A DNA stretch of 64,000 bases from NCBI GenBank assembly GCA_020831845.1, contig JAFIFV010000103.1, positions 1 to 64,000 of the forward strand, written 5' to 3'. Positions 51,884-62,150 of the stretch are shown here, piece by piece (within the stretch, counting starts at the first letter, position 1; each line of letters starts with the position of its first letter). The notes beneath the pieces were generated by a model. That model saw only the letters and a list, made by a program, of their open reading frames with translations, made no database searches and was not told the origin of the DNA. The position numbers and the translations under genes are program-made. The DNA comes from Ectothiorhodospiraceae bacterium (lineage in GTDB: Bacteria > Pseudomonadota > Gammaproteobacteria > Nitrococcales > Aquisalimonadaceae).

Positions 51884-52573
51884 ATGCGCCTGCTGATCAT
51901 CGAAGACGAACCCCAGTTATCGCAACAGCTCGACCAACGCCTCTGCGCCGAGGGATACGTGGTGGATGTGGCTGCAGATGGGGTCACCGGACTACATCTG
52001 GCAACCGATTACCCGGTGGACCTGGCCGTGGTGGATCTTGGCCTGCCCAACCTGTCCGGGCTGGAACTCATTCGCCGCGTGCGCGCTTCGGGCAACCGCC
52101 TGCCTATCCTGGTGCTGACGGCGCGTCACCAGTGGCAGGACCGGGTGGAAGGGCTTGAAGCGGGCGCTGACGATTACCTGACCAAGCCATTCCGCATGGA
52201 GGAACTGCTCGCCCGCATCAATGCCCTGCTCCGCCGGGCGGCCGGTTTCGCCCACCCCACCCTGACCGCCGGCCCGCTGGCACTGGATACCCGCGCCAAA
52301 CGTGCGGCAATCAATGGCGAGGCGCTCAGCCTGACAGCATTCGAATACCGCGTGCTGGAGTACCTTATGCACCGCCCGGGACAGACCGTCTCCAAGACCG
52401 AGCTGACGGAGCATCTATATCCGGACGAAACGGACCGTGACAGCAACGTCATCGAAGTGTTCGTTCGACGGCTGCGCCAGAAGCTGGATCCGGACGGCAG
52501 CCTGCAGCCCATCGAAACCCTGCGCGGCCTGGGCTACGCGCTTCGCCTGGGCGGGTCCGGGGCCGATTCATGA
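51884..52573 (+). CDS. PhoP-like OmpR-family response regulator
   Basis: The 229-residue regulator has a receiver with Glu7-Asp8 and phospho-acceptor Asp51 (VVDLGLPNLSG), a signature Lys in DYLTKPFRMEELLARINALLRR, and an OmpR/PhoB winged helix ending RDSNVIEVFVRRLRQKLDPDGSLQPIETLRGLGYALR. The architecture and R-x-x-D-S-N-V-I-E-V-F-V-x-R-L-R-x-K stretch are as in PhoP. It should control envelope or cation genes. It overlaps the kinase gene by 4 bases. Confidence 0.9.
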   Translation: MRLLIIEDEPQLSQQLDQRLCAEGYVVDVAADGVTGLHLATDYPVDLAVVDLGLPNLSGLELIRRVRASGNRLPILVLTARHQWQDRVEGLEAGADDYLTKPFRMEELLARINALLRRAAGFAHPTLTAGPLALDTRAKRAAINGEALSLTAFEYRVLEYLMHRPGQTVSKTELTEHLYPDETDRDSNVIEVFVRRLRQKLDPDGSLQPIETLRGLGYALRLGGSGADS

Positions 52574-53922
52574 CGCCGTCGCTCACCCGGCGACTGCTGC
52601 TGGCCTCGGCCCTGGTTCTCGCGGGGTTTCTCGGTGCCACGGGGCTGGCCCTGGACCAGGCGTTCCGGAACAGCCTGGACACCTCCCGCGAACTGCGCAT
52701 GGAGGCTCTGCTCTACACGCTGCTGGCGGCGGCGAGCCTGGAGGACGACGGCCTGACCGTGGAGCCGCCGCTGGCTGACGCCCGCCTGCGGACACTGGAA
52801 TCCGGGCTCTACGCCCGCATCCTGGACACCGATGGCAACACCCTCTGGGAATCCGGCTCCCTCACCGGGATGCGCTGGAACGGGGATGGCGCGCTTCCGC
52901 CGGGCGCACAGCGCTGGAGCCGGGCGCGCGTGGCGGATGACCGTGCCCTGGTGCTGAGCTACGGCCTGGAATGGGATGACCCGGCCGTGGGAACCGGGCG
53001 CTTCACTGTGCAACTGGCCGAATCCCTGTCCACGCGTCAAGCCGAGCTGTCCGCATACCGCCGAGGCCTGTGGGGCTGGCTGGTAGCGGCCGCAGCGGCG
53101 CTGCTACTGACCCAGGGGCTGATCCAGCGCTGGGGTCTTTCTCCATTGCGGCGCGTGGCAAATGACCTGGATGCCATACGCCGCGGCCAGGCGGAACGCC
53201 TGAGCGGCAGCTACCCGCTCGAGTTGAGACCGCTGACTCAGAGCCTGAACCGGCTGCTGGACGCCGAACGGGAACGTGGAAAACGGTACCGGCAGGCACT
53301 GGCGGATCTGGCGCACAGCCTGAAGACCCCGCTGACCGTCCTACGCAGCCGATTGGAGGCAGACCCGGATCATCCGGCTCCGCCGGAAGCGCTGGACCAG
53401 ATCGAGCGCATGGACAGCAGTCTGCAATACCATCTGGGCCGCGCTTCCCGGGCGGGGCAATCCGGACTGGCCCAGGCCACGGCGGTGGCGCCGGTCATCC
53501 ACCGATTGCTGCGAGCCCTGCCGCAGGCCGCAGAACGCGATCTTCAGGCTCGGGTCGAGTGCGCCGACGCTGTCCGTTTCCCGGGTCCGGAAGCGGACCT
53601 GATGGAACTGCTGGGCAACCTGCTGGACAACGGCGCCAAGTGGGCACAATCCCGGCTGCTGATCAGTGCCGTCCATCCCGCGCCGGAGCTGCTGGAGCTC
53701 AGCGTGGAGGACGACGGCCCCGGTATTTCCCCGGCACTGAGCGAACAGGTGCTGGAACGTGGGGTGCGGGCGGATCAGACCCGCCCCGGCCAGGGCATCG
53801 GTCTGGCCGTGGTACGTGACCTGGTCAACGATTACGGCGGCGACATCACCATTGACCGCAGCGAACTGGGCGGCGCGCGGCTGCGTATCCGCCTGCCGTT
53901 GCATGGCAGCGCCCTGCGCTGA
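52570..53922 (+). CDS. PhoQ-like sensor histidine kinase
   Basis: The 450-residue kinase has TM1 (8-28), a periplasmic sensor of about 135 residues, TM2 (166-184), a HAMP-like linker, and the phospho-acceptor His249 in LADLAHSLKTPLTVLRS, where LAHSLKTPL is the PhoQ-type H-box. The ATPase has the N-box NLLDNGAKW, G1 DDGPGI, and G2 QGIGLAVV. Its sensor lacks the strongly acidic patch of E. coli PhoQ, so it may not respond to magnesium. It is the third gene after the PepSY and response-regulator genes. Confidence 0.87.
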   Translation: MTPSLTRRLLLASALVLAGFLGATGLALDQAFRNSLDTSRELRMEALLYTLLAAASLEDDGLTVEPPLADARLRTLESGLYARILDTDGNTLWESGSLTGMRWNGDGALPPGAQRWSRARVADDRALVLSYGLEWDDPAVGTGRFTVQLAESLSTRQAELSAYRRGLWGWLVAAAAALLLTQGLIQRWGLSPLRRVANDLDAIRRGQAERLSGSYPLELRPLTQSLNRLLDAERERGKRYRQALADLAHSLKTPLTVLRSRLEADPDHPAPPEALDQIERMDSSLQYHLGRASRAGQSGLAQATAVAPVIHRLLRALPQAAERDLQARVECADAVRFPGPEADLMELLGNLLDNGAKWAQSRLLISAVHPAPELLELSVEDDGPGISPALSEQVLERGVRADQTRPGQGIGLAVVRDLVNDYGGDITIDRSELGGARLRIRLPLHGSALR

Positions 53923-54044
53923 GGCGCCGTGAGGGGCTACGGTCGCCTGGGGATGCATCCCCTGGCTGTCACATCACCCATTTCAATTTGTGCGCTCACG
54001 GGGCACAATCCGCTGTTCCTACATTGACGACAATCAGGCGGCGC

Positions 54045-55619
54045 ATGTATCGCAGCACCGAGCAACGTTTGAGCGGACTGTTGGGCAATGGCAGCAAGGG
54101 ACTATTGCTGGGCAGCCTGAAAGGGTTGGAAAAGGAGAGCCTGCGCGTCTCGCGCGAAGGCCATATCTCACAGACCGAGCACCCCCGTTCGCTCGGTTCG
54201 GCGCTGACCCACCCATGGATCACGACAGACTACTCCGAAGCACTGCTGGAATTCATCACGCCTCCGTTTCAGGACACCGCCGAAACGCTGGATTTCCTCA
54301 AGCAGATCCACAGCTACGTCTACCACCAGTTGGACGACGAGCTGCTATGGGTGGCCAGCATGCCCTGCATCATCGGCGGCGGCGAGAGCATTCCGATAGC
54401 CCGCTACGGCAGTTCCAACGTGGGCCGGATGAAACACGTCTACCGGCGCGGGCTCGACTGGCGGTACGGACGGCCCATGCAAGCCATCGCAGGCATTCAT
54501 TTCAACTATTCCTATAGCCGCGACTTCCTGCAGGCCCTGCAGGCGGCGGAGGGCGATGACAGACCGGAACAGCTCTTCCGCTCGGACGCCTACTTCCGGC
54601 TGATACGGAATTTCCAGCGCTTCGGCTGGCTGATCCCGTTCCTGTTCGGTGCCTCGCCCGCCATCTGCCGGTCCTTCGCCCAAGGTCAGGAACTCGGCTT
54701 CCAGGAATTCGACAGGCATACGCTCTACGAGCCGTACGGCACGTCTCTGCGGATGAGCGACATCGGTTACAAGAACAAGGCCCAGGCCGGGCTGAACATC
54801 TCCTATAACGACCTGGACAGCTACGTGGCCAGCCTGTCCCGGGCCATCAGTACCCCCGATGCCGAATACCGGCGAATCGGCACCGTTGTGGACGGTGAGT
54901 GGCGGCAACTGAACACGAACATCCTGCAGATCGAGAACGAATACTACAGCTTCGTACGGCCCAAGGCGGTAGCCCGCTCCGGCGAGAAACCCACGCTGGC
55001 GCTACGGCGTGCGGGCGTGGAGTACGTGGAGATCCGCGCACTGGATCTGAACCCGTTTGCCCCGGCCGGCCTGAACGAGGAGCAACTGATTTTCCTGGAA
55101 ATCCTGCTGCTGTTCTGCCTGCTGGAGGACAGCCCCCGCATCTCGCCGCGCGAGCAGGCCGGGATCAATGCCAACCAGGGACTGGTAGCCCGGAATGGCC
55201 GCGATCCGGCGATGAGCCTCTATCGCGGCGAACGCGAGCGGGTCAGACTACGCGCCTGGGCCAGCGAGCTGTTCCAGACCCTGCAGGGGCCGGCCGAGCT
55301 GCTGGACCAGCTCAGGCCCGGAGAACCCTATCAGCAGGCGCTCAGGCGTTTCCGGGCCTGCGTGGACGACCCGGGCTGCACGCCCTCCGCCCGCATGCTG
55401 CAGGAAATGCGGGATAACGGCGAGAATTTCGTGGATTTCGCGCTACGCGTCTCGAGAGCACAGGAACACTATTTCAGGGCCGAAGCGCTGGATCCTGCCG
55501 TGGAACAGCGCTTCCGGGAAGCGGCAGAGCAGTCGCTGCGGGAACAGCAGGAAATCGAGGCGGCGGACAACGTGGACTTCCAGGCGTATCTAGACCGTTA
55601 TTTCGCGCAATCGGCCTAG
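54045..55619 (+). CDS. gshA: glutamate-cysteine ligase
   Basis: The 524-residue enzyme is the E. coli-type (GshA) ligase that makes gamma-glutamylcysteine, the first step of glutathione synthesis. Landmarks are LKGLEKESLRVSREGHIS (near 23-40), SALTHPWITTDYSEALLEFITPP, ARYGSSNVGRMKHVYRRGLDWRYG, MQAIAGIHFNYSY, and RYIEIR-like YVEIRALDLNPF. Length matches the family. The ATG at 54045 has only a weak AGGCGG in front. It is followed by the convergent Att-like operon with 14 bases between stops. Confidence 0.95.
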   Translation: MYRSTEQRLSGLLGNGSKGLLLGSLKGLEKESLRVSREGHISQTEHPRSLGSALTHPWITTDYSEALLEFITPPFQDTAETLDFLKQIHSYVYHQLDDELLWVASMPCIIGGGESIPIARYGSSNVGRMKHVYRRGLDWRYGRPMQAIAGIHFNYSYSRDFLQALQAAEGDDRPEQLFRSDAYFRLIRNFQRFGWLIPFLFGASPAICRSFAQGQELGFQEFDRHTLYEPYGTSLRMSDIGYKNKAQAGLNISYNDLDSYVASLSRAISTPDAEYRRIGTVVDGEWRQLNTNILQIENEYYSFVRPKAVARSGEKPTLALRRAGVEYVEIRALDLNPFAPAGLNEEQLIFLEILLLFCLLEDSPRISPREQAGINANQGLVARNGRDPAMSLYRGERERVRLRAWASELFQTLQGPAELLDQLRPGEPYQQALRRFRACVDDPGCTPSARMLQEMRDNGENFVDFALRVSRAQEHYFRAEALDPAVEQRFREAAEQSLREQQEIEAADNVDFQAYLDRYFAQSA

Positions 55620-55633
55620 GATCCGCACTTCCT

Positions 55634-56788
55634 TCAGTCGGCGTAACCAGTCAACTCGGCGTACCCATGGCCTCGCACCGGGGTACCCTCGCGTTCACCG
55701 CGGATACGCACAGCCCCTTCCCAGTAGCGGAACCCGGTACGCAGTTCCTGGTCGTCCAGCGTTGCTTCCACCTCCAGTGCCAGATCCCGCTCCGGTACGC
55801 GAAGATGCCAGGCCACCGGGTAACGGGCATCGCCCGCGGGACTGTCCCAATGCCGCACCGCCTCCAGTTCCACCGCCTCGCGGAGCAGCACGGTGTAGCT
55901 GCCGTCCTGCTCCACCCACAATCCCTTGGAACGTGGGTCCACATCGCCATCCCGCAACCGCAGCGTGTAAAACATGATGTCGACGCCGTCATCGAGTTGC
56001 AGGGAGAACCAGTCCCAGCCGCGCTGGGCTTCCGAGAGCACGCTGCTGCCCCACTCGCGATCCATCCAGCTCAGCCCTTGTACCTGGAAGGTCTCGCCCC
56101 CCACGCGCAGCTCCCCCGCGGTACGCAGACGCGTGTAGGAGAAATAGCGCGAGGCGTTGCCGGGCTCGGGTCCCTTCTGGCTGTATCCGCGGTCGCCCTG
56201 AAGAACCAGAGGCTTGGCGGCTTCCAGAGTGAGAGACACCGCCACGTCCCCTTCCGAGGCCGTGAGCTGAAGGGGCATGATGTCATCGCCCTCCTGGCCT
56301 TCCAGCCGCCAGTCCTCCAGCCAGACCCGGAACGGCTCCACCTCGGCACCAGCGAGCCCCACAGCGCCACGCGCGAAGCGCTCATGGTGGAAGTAGCGGC
56401 CGGTTTCGGAATCGGTCAGCGCCAGATGCGCCATCCAGACCTGATTCGTACTCCAGGCGGATTCGCCATCGGTGGCTTCGGGATCCACGTTGAAGCGAAA
56501 AAAGGTAATCTGGTAACCGAAATGGCGGTTGCCCTCGCCATGCAGGTTGCCGGTAACATACCACCACTCGTGGCGGTATTCCGGGTGCGCGCCGTGGTCC
56601 TCGGGGAAGTTCAGCGACTCCGGTCCGGTCACGCGCGCGTAGCCCTCGGCAGCCTGCTCCCCGGTCAGCATGTCGACCACCGAAAAGCCGTCAGCCTGAT
56701 CGGCATCCCGCGCCGGCTCCCGGGGCCAGAGCAGGAACAGCAGCAGACCGACCAGGACAACCAGCAACACCCACCAGCGGCGTCTCAT
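55634..56788 (-). CDS. AttH/CrtC-like lipocalin-domain protein
   Basis: The 384-residue protein has one N-terminal membrane helix (4-22) and then two lipocalin-like beta-barrel halves of the CrtC/AttH family. It shows HPEYRHEWWYVTGNLHGEGNRHFGYQITFFRF, VWMAHLALTD, YFSYTRLRTAGEL and WMDREWGSSVLSEAQRGWDWFSLQL. The EWWY and DREWGS motifs are family marks. It is probably periplasmic and tethered; the ligand may be a hydrophobic compound. Its start overlaps the permease stop as ATGA, so it is coupled to the ABC transporter. This trio matches known AttEFGH-type loci. Confidence 0.85.
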   Translation of the reverse strand: MRRRWWVLLVVLVGLLLFLLWPREPARDADQADGFSVVDMLTGEQAAEGYARVTGPESLNFPEDHGAHPEYRHEWWYVTGNLHGEGNRHFGYQITFFRFNVDPEATDGESAWSTNQVWMAHLALTDSETGRYFHHERFARGAVGLAGAEVEPFRVWLEDWRLEGQEGDDIMPLQLTASEGDVAVSLTLEAAKPLVLQGDRGYSQKGPEPGNASRYFSYTRLRTAGELRVGGETFQVQGLSWMDREWGSSVLSEAQRGWDWFSLQLDDGVDIMFYTLRLRDGDVDPRSKGLWVEQDGSYTVLLREAVELEAVRHWDSPAGDARYPVAWHLRVPERDLALEVEATLDDQELRTGFRYWEGAVRIRGEREGTPVRGHGYAELTGYAD

Positions 56789-59301
56789 GCAGCCTCCTCG
56801 CGCAATGCCAGTGCGGGCGGCGTTTTGGCCATGCGCCAGGCCGGGTAGAGCCCGGCGACCAGCGCGGCAGCCAGGGACAACAGGAAGGCCTGCCCAAGCA
56901 CCTCGGGCGGAAACGCCATCTGCATGCTCCAGCCGAACGAGCGCTGGTTGATGACCAGCACCAGCGCTGCCGCCAGTCCCATGCCCAACGGCAGCGCGAG
57001 CAGACCGGCAATGCCGCCCACCAGCGCATTCTGACCCAGCACCAGTGTCCAGATCTGCGCCGGCGTGAACCCGACCGCGCGCAACGCCGCGTACTCCCGG
57101 GCACGCTCCAGCGCCAGCGCCATCAGCGCGCTGAGCACGCCCACCACAGCCACCAGTATGGCCAGCAGACGCAACACCTGGGTAATGGTGAACGTCTGAT
57201 CGAAGATATCCAGCGACAGCCGCCGCAATTCCGCGTTGGACTGGTAGCGTAGCGGTTGCACGGCCCCGGCGTTCTCGCGCAAACGCCGGATCAGCGCCTC
57301 GGTTTCCGAGCCTTCCACGCCATACAGCGCAACCGAGTTCACCACCGGATCGTCCCACCAGCGATCATAAGTCTGGCGGCTCATCACCACAGCGCCCTCG
57401 CTGGTGCTGTAATCGTAGATCACGCCGATCACTCTGAAATCCCGTTCCCCGTCCGGCGTACGCAACGGCAGGCGGTCACCCACGGCCACCCGCTGATGCC
57501 AGGCGAAAGGCTCCGTCACCAGTACAACATCCTCCTCCCGGAACGCCGCCCAGACCTCCTCGCCGTTGCCGCTCTGCAGTCGGAACGCGCGCTTCCCCTC
57601 CGGCGGCAGATGGAATACGCGCAGCCGATGTCGTTGCTCGCCGGACCCAACCCGCCCATAACGTGCGGTACTCCAGGTTTCAACGCCCTCGGTGTCCTGC
57701 AGGGCTGTCACCGCGTCCGGCTGCACCTGCCCGCTGCCGGGCACGCTGACGTAGACGTCGGCACGCAGTGTGGCATCCAGCCACTGACTGAAGGTGTAGC
57801 GAAAGCTGTCCACCATGGTGCCCACGCCCACGACCGCCGACACGGCGATCATCAACGCCGCGGCAGCCACGCTGGTACGTGACAGGCCCGCCTCGACGCC
57901 GCGGCCGGCCATACGCCCCGACAGGCCCGCGAACCTGCCCAGCAGGGGCAGAAGCAGGTGCAACAGCAGGCGCATCATCACCGGCACCATCAGTGCCCAC
58001 CCGATCATCAGCAGGAAAAGACCGGCGAACGCCGCGACCAGGCCGGCGCCCGTCACCAGCAGTGCCAGGCCCAGCAGCGCCAGCACCAGGCCCACCATCG
58101 CCACGCGCGGCAGTTGCCGTCGCACGCCCAACTCCAGTGCGGCGCGGCTGAGTGCCGCCCGTGGCGGTGTCCCCGTGGCCTCCACAGCCGGGCTGAAGGC
58201 TGCTACCACGGTCATGCCCAGCCCGAGAAGCACCCCCAGCGCCAGCGACCAGGGCGACAGGGCCAGTTCCCGCACGCTCAGCATGAAATAGAGGTCGTTG
58301 ATAGTGCGTCCGACTAGCTCCAGCAGAACGTGGCTTAGCGCAACGCCGAGCAACAAGCCGGCCACGGTCCCCACCGCCCCGATAAGCAGGGCCTCCAGCA
58401 GGATCAGACGGAAAATCTGGGCACGGGTCACGCCGACCGCCCGCAGCAGCCCAAGCAGTTGCCGTCGCTGGACCACGGAAAAGGTCATGGTGTTGTAGAT
58501 CAGGAAAGCCCCAACCACCAGCGCAAGCAGGCTGAATGCCGTGAGGTTGAGCTGGAACGCACTCGCCATCTGCTCCAGCGCGGCGTTACGGGCTTCCGCC
58601 TCCAGCAATTGTGCATCAGCGGGCAGCAAGGTCTGGACACGTTCCACTGCCTCACGGTCCGGCAGTATCAGGTCCACCCGGTCCAGCCAGCCATGCCGGC
58701 CAAGCGCCCCCTGTGCCGCCCCGATATCCATGACCATGACATCACGCAGCCCCCGGGCGTCCAGCTCACGCTCGGGCTGCAGGGCCGCCGCCACTATCAA
58801 TTCCAGGGTGCGTCCCCCGATCTCAACGTCAACCCGGTCGCCGACACTCAGCCCCATCTCGTCCAGATCGCTGGACAGCATCGCGAAGCGGTCCGGCCGG
58901 GACATCAAGCCGCCCAGGGTGCCCTGCTCCGTCAACGCACCGAAGCCACTGCGGAAATCACCCTCAGCCAACGGGTCCACCCCCAGCAACCTCAGGCCGC
59001 GTTCCGGGGCGTCGACAATCCGCGCCTGGCCTTCCACGACAGGGGCTGCCTGCAGCACGCCCTGGCGCGTTCGCAGATCCACGTACCAGGCTTCGGGAAT
59101 GCCGCTCGGCCCGCCCAGGACCTGGTGGGTGGTCGCCCCCGTCAGGCTGGCCGTGGAGAGCTCGAAGGCGCGGCCCGCACTCTGGTTCGCAAGGTCGACG
59201 GCCACCACGACGGCCACCCCCAAGGCCACGCCGAGCAGGGACAGCGCCAACTGCCAGGGGTGACGCAGCATGTAGCGCAAGCTGGCGCGATAGACCTGCA
59301 T
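56785..59301 (-). CDS. ABC transporter permease, FtsX/YbbP-like
   Basis: The 838-residue protein has an N-terminal helix, a large periplasmic domain (about 45-245), a first FtsX block of three helices (about 250-370), a middle helical pair, a second periplasmic domain (about 500-690) and a second FtsX block (about 700-825, with [12 protein letters not shown] and [15 protein letters not shown]). This is the YbbP/MacB-like layout with two FtsX repeats in one chain. Such mechanotransmitters move lipids, lipoproteins or signals across the periplasm. It overlaps the ATPase stop (TGATG) and the AttH-like start (ATGA). Confidence 0.9.
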   Translation of the reverse strand: MQVYRASLRYMLRHPWQLALSLLGVALGVAVVVAVDLANQSAGRAFELSTASLTGATTHQVLGGPSGIPEAWYVDLRTRQGVLQAAPVVEGQARIVDAPERGLRLLGVDPLAEGDFRSGFGALTEQGTLGGLMSRPDRFAMLSSDLDEMGLSVGDRVDVEIGGRTLELIVAAALQPERELDARGLRDVMVMDIGAAQGALGRHGWLDRVDLILPDREAVERVQTLLPADAQLLEAEARNAALEQMASAFQLNLTAFSLLALVVGAFLIYNTMTFSVVQRRQLLGLLRAVGVTRAQIFRLILLEALLIGAVGTVAGLLLGVALSHVLLELVGRTINDLYFMLSVRELALSPWSLALGVLLGLGMTVVAAFSPAVEATGTPPRAALSRAALELGVRRQLPRVAMVGLVLALLGLALLVTGAGLVAAFAGLFLLMIGWALMVPVMMRLLLHLLLPLLGRFAGLSGRMAGRGVEAGLSRTSVAAAALMIAVSAVVGVGTMVDSFRYTFSQWLDATLRADVYVSVPGSGQVQPDAVTALQDTEGVETWSTARYGRVGSGEQRHRLRVFHLPPEGKRAFRLQSGNGEEVWAAFREEDVVLVTEPFAWHQRVAVGDRLPLRTPDGERDFRVIGVIYDYSTSEGAVVMSRQTYDRWWDDPVVNSVALYGVEGSETEALIRRLRENAGAVQPLRYQSNAELRRLSLDIFDQTFTITQVLRLLAILVAVVGVLSALMALALERAREYAALRAVGFTPAQIWTLVLGQNALVGGIAGLLALPLGMGLAAALVLVINQRSFGWSMQMAFPPEVLGQAFLLSLAAALVAGLYPAWRMAKTPPALALREEAA

Positions 59302-59969
59302 CAGGCTTCCACCGGCCGGCCGTCCACCAGCCGTACCACACGATCCATCCGGCGGGCGACGTCAAGGCTGTGGGTAACCATGACCACGGTCATGCCGTGC
59401 TCGGCGGTGAGCTCCGCCATCAGGGACAGCACCTGCTCGCCGGTTTCCTCATCCAGCGTGCCGGTCGGCTCGTCGGCGAGCAGCACCCGCGGACGGTGGA
59501 TCAACGCCCGCGCGATGGCCACGCGCTGCTGCTCGCCACCGGAAAGCTGTTCGGGAAAGCTGCCACCGCGATCCTCCAGCCCGACGCGCTGCAGCAGCGC
59601 GTTCGCGGCTTCGGCCGCCCCGCTTCCCTTGTGACCAAGCAGATCCAGCGGCAACAGCAGGTTTTCCCGGACCGTCAGCGTGGGTATCAGGTTGAAGAAC
59701 TGGAATACGAAACCGACAGTGCTACGTCGGAACAGCGTGCGCTCCCGCTCGCTCAACGCCTGGACAGCCGTCCCGCCGACCAGCACGGTGCCGGCATCGG
59801 GGTTGTCCATGCCACTGATCAGGTTCAACACCGTGGACTTGCCGGCGCCGCTGCGCCCCACCAGCGCCAGCCGCTGCCCCTCCGGGACCTGCAGGGAGAA
59901 TTCGCGCAGCACGACGCGATCTGCGCCGGCCTCGCGGTAGCGCTTGCTAACCGACTCGAGCGCGATCAT
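59301..59969 (-). CDS. ABC transporter ATP-binding protein, LolD/YbbA-like
   Basis: The 222-residue ATPase has Walker [10 protein letters not shown] (38-46), Q-loop [21 protein letters not shown], signature [15 protein letters not shown], Walker [14 protein letters not shown], and the H-loop VTHSLDVAR. These are typical of the MacB/LolD/YbbA group that drives FtsX-type permeases. The ATG at 59969 overlaps the stop of the small zinc-ribbon gene as ATGA. It powers the adjacent permease. Confidence 0.93.
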   Translation of the reverse strand: MIALESVSKRYREAGADRVVLREFSLQVPEGQRLALVGRSGAGKSTVLNLISGMDNPDAGTVLVGGTAVQALSERERTLFRRSTVGFVFQFFNLIPTLTVRENLLLPLDLLGHKGSGAAEAANALLQRVGLEDRGGSFPEQLSGGEQQRVAIARALIHRPRVLLADEPTGTLDEETGEQVLSLMAELTAEHGMTVVMVTHSLDVARRMDRVVRLVDGRPVEA

Positions 59970-60151
59970 GTCAGGGCCGTGGTTTCGCTTCCGCAGCGTG
60001 AACAGCGGTAGACAGTCACCAGCTTGCCCTGCTTGACGTCGAAACGCGTGGTGCCCAGGGGCTGCCATTTGTGCAGGCCGTGGCGACACAAGGTCTTGCC
60101 TTCGGATTTCTTCTTGCGGTCGGGTTTCCGAAACGGTACGACATCGCCCAT
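59966..60151 (-). CDS. small zinc-ribbon-like protein
   Basis: The 61-residue basic protein starts MGDVVPFRKPDRKKKSEGK and has two metal-binding pairs: CRHGLH (about 22-27) and CSRCG (about 50-54), as a treble-clef or zinc-ribbon would. The ATG at 60151 follows GAGGGG, and the stop overlaps the ABC ATPase start, so it is a real coding frame and the first gene of the operon. The lysine-rich N-terminus could bind nucleic acid. Its function is unknown. Confidence 0.75.
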   Translation of the reverse strand: MGDVVPFRKPDRKKKSEGKTLCRHGLHKWQPLGTTRFDVKQGKLVTVYRCSRCGSETTALT

Positions 60152-60188
60152 AATGCCCCTCGTTTTTTCACTCGTCTGACATCATTAG

Positions 60189-61058
60189 ATGACCATCTCA
60201 GTCGCTACATTCTATCGCTTCGTTCCACTGGACGGGCTCCTGTTACTGCAATCCCGGCTGCGGGAGCGTTGCCAGGCGCTGGGCCTGAAAGGCACCGTCC
60301 TGCTGGCCGCCGAGGGCATCAACGCCACGCTGTGCGGGGACCGGCCGGCGCTTGAATCGCTGCTGGCGGACCTGGCTGCGGATGCACGTTTCGACCAGCT
60401 GCAACCCCGCTGGTCGGAAACCGGGCAGATGCCCTTCGGCAAGCTGCGGGTGCGGCTGAAGCGCGAGATCGTGACGCTGGGGCGGCCCGATCTCCATCCG
60501 GCCGACAAAACCGGCCATCACGTGCCGCCCGCCGACTGGGACGCGCTGCTCGCGGATCCGGAAACCCTGGTCATAGACACCCGGAACCGGTACGAGGTTT
60601 CGCTAGGTCGCTTTCGCGGCGCCATCAGCCCCGATACTGAACGCTTCCGGGATTTCCCCACCTGGGTGGCGCAACATCTGGACCCGCAGCGGCACCGCCG
60701 CGTCGCCATGTACTGCACCGGCGGCATACGCTGCGAGAAGGCCAGCGCCTGGATGCTGGCTCAGGGGTTCCCGGAAGTCTACCAGTTGCAGGGCGGCATT
60801 CTTCGCTACCTGGAGGAGGTCGCACCCCAACAGAGCCACTGGGAGGGTGAATGTTTCGTATTCGACGAGCGCGTGAGCCTGACGCACGGCAACCGCGACG
60901 GCGAGCACAGCCTATGCCTCGGATGCGGTGAACCGCTGCAGCCGGGCGACGAGCAGGATGCCCGTTTCGAGGCCGGGGTGAGTTGCCCGCGCTGCCATCA
61001 CCGGGTGACGCCGAAGCGCAGGAAGCGCCTACTGGACAAGCGGCGGAACACACCTTGA
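60189..61058 (+). CDS. trhO: tRNA uridine-34 hydroxylase, rhodanese family
   Basis: The 289-residue protein has the TrhO/YceA layout: an N-terminal acylphosphatase-like domain (FKGTVLLAAEGIN-like LKGTVLLAAEGINATL), a rhodanese domain with DTRNRYEVSLGRF and the active loop CTGGIRC (Cys176 to Cys182), and a C-terminal Cys-rich part with CLGCGEPL and CPRCHH. It hydroxylates U34 of certain tRNAs. The start is ATG 60189, 37 bases from the divergent zinc-ribbon gene. A short repeat begins right after its stop. Confidence 0.93.
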   Translation: MTISVATFYRFVPLDGLLLLQSRLRERCQALGLKGTVLLAAEGINATLCGDRPALESLLADLAADARFDQLQPRWSETGQMPFGKLRVRLKREIVTLGRPDLHPADKTGHHVPPADWDALLADPETLVIDTRNRYEVSLGRFRGAISPDTERFRDFPTWVAQHLDPQRHRRVAMYCTGGIRCEKASAWMLAQGFPEVYQLQGGILRYLEEVAPQQSHWEGECFVFDERVSLTHGNRDGEHSLCLGCGEPLQPGDEQDARFEAGVSCPRCHHRVTPKRRKRLLDKRRNTP

Positions 61059-61082
61059 GAAAGCACTGACGCAATTCCCGCG
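61059..61082 (+). repeat. dispersed 24-base repeat downstream of trhO
   Basis: This element starts at the base after the trhO stop codon, as its partner at 49174-49197 does after sufT, and the two match at 18 of 24 positions. A short CCGCG-TT-CGCGG foldback sits at its end. Confidence 0.5.
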
Positions 61083-61116
61083 TTCGCGGCAGCGCACGCC
61101 GCACCGGAGCGGCACG

Positions 61117-62082
61117 CTAGTGCTGTGCTTCGCGGGCTGCGCGCATCAGATCCCTGGGCAGCGAAAACACCACCTTTTCCTCCCGCCCTTTCAACTCAGC
61201 CGGCGCCTCGGCGCCCCATTCCCGCAGCCGTGCGATCACTTCGTTCACCAGAATTTCCGGCGCCGAAGCACCGGCGGTGACGCCGATGGTGTCGACGCCA
61301 TCCAGCCAATCGCGCTTCAGCATGCCGGCATCGTCTATCTGGTGGGCGGTAACACCCATACGCTCGGCGAGTTCGGTCAAGCGGCTGGAATTGGAGCTGT
61401 TGCGCGCCCCGACCACCAGCATCAGATCCACCTCTGCGGCCAACGACTTCACCGCGTCCTGCCGATTCTGCGTGGCATAGCAGATATCGTCCTTGCGCGG
61501 CCCCTGAATAGCCGGGAAGCGCTTGCGCAGAGTATCAATGATGAGGGCGGTATCGTCCATGGAGAGCGTGGTCTGACTGACATGGGCCAACGCTTCGGGA
61601 TTGCGCACTTCGAGAGAGGCCACATCCTCCGGCGTTTCCACCAGGTAGATGGCGCCCCGGTCGGCGCCGCGCCCAACGTACTGCCCGATGGTACCCTCCA
61701 CCTCCGGATGCCCGGCGTGCCCGATCAACACCACCTCGGTGCCGTCACGGGCGTACTTCTCGACCTCCAGGTGCACTTTCGTCACCAGCGGGCAGGTGGC
61801 ATCGAACACACGCAGCCCGCGGCGTTCCGCCTCCTCGCGAACGGCCCTGGAAACGCCGTGGGCACTGAATATCACGGTCGCGTCATCAGGGACTTCATGC
61901 AGTTCCTCGACGAAGATCGCGCCCTTGTTCCGCAGCGTGTCCACCACGTAGCGGTTGTGGACCACCTCGTGCCGGACGTAGATGGGTGCACCGAACAGTT
62001 CAAGCGCGCGCTCGACGATGGTGATAGCCCGATCGACACCGGCACAGAATCCACGGGGATTGGCGAGCAGAATGCGAGGCAT
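61117..62082 (-). CDS. ispH: 4-hydroxy-3-methylbut-2-enyl diphosphate reductase
   Basis: The 321-residue Fe-S enzyme catalyses the last step of the MEP isoprenoid pathway. The three cluster cysteines are Cys13 ([13 protein letters not shown]), Cys97 ([11 protein letters not shown]) and Cys201 ([11 protein letters not shown]). IFSAHGVS and [13 protein letters not shown] are also present. It is the third gene of the ileS-lspA-ispH run, 68 bases after lspA. The fkpB gene usually found between them is absent. Confidence 0.97.
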   Translation of the reverse strand: MPRILLANPRGFCAGVDRAITIVERALELFGAPIYVRHEVVHNRYVVDTLRNKGAIFVEELHEVPDDATVIFSAHGVSRAVREEAERRGLRVFDATCPLVTKVHLEVEKYARDGTEVVLIGHAGHPEVEGTIGQYVGRGADRGAIYLVETPEDVASLEVRNPEALAHVSQTTLSMDDTALIIDTLRKRFPAIQGPRKDDICYATQNRQDAVKSLAAEVDLMLVVGARNSSNSSRLTELAERMGVTAHQIDDAGMLKRDWLDGVDTIGVTAGASAPEILVNEVIARLREWGAEAPAELKGREEKVVFSLPRDLMRAAREAQH

Positions 62083-62150
62083 GCTTACAGACCTTGTTGG
62101 GGCTACGGGAATGGTGACCAGTGTACCGGACGCAAACCGCCCCTGACGAA

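Noticed and set aside
53950-53972. Perfect GGGGATGCATCCCC palindrome before gshA
   Set aside because: It is self-complementary, but it lies 70-90 bases from the gshA start with no promoter elements around it; it may be a remnant of the end of the kinase transcript. No function could be supported.
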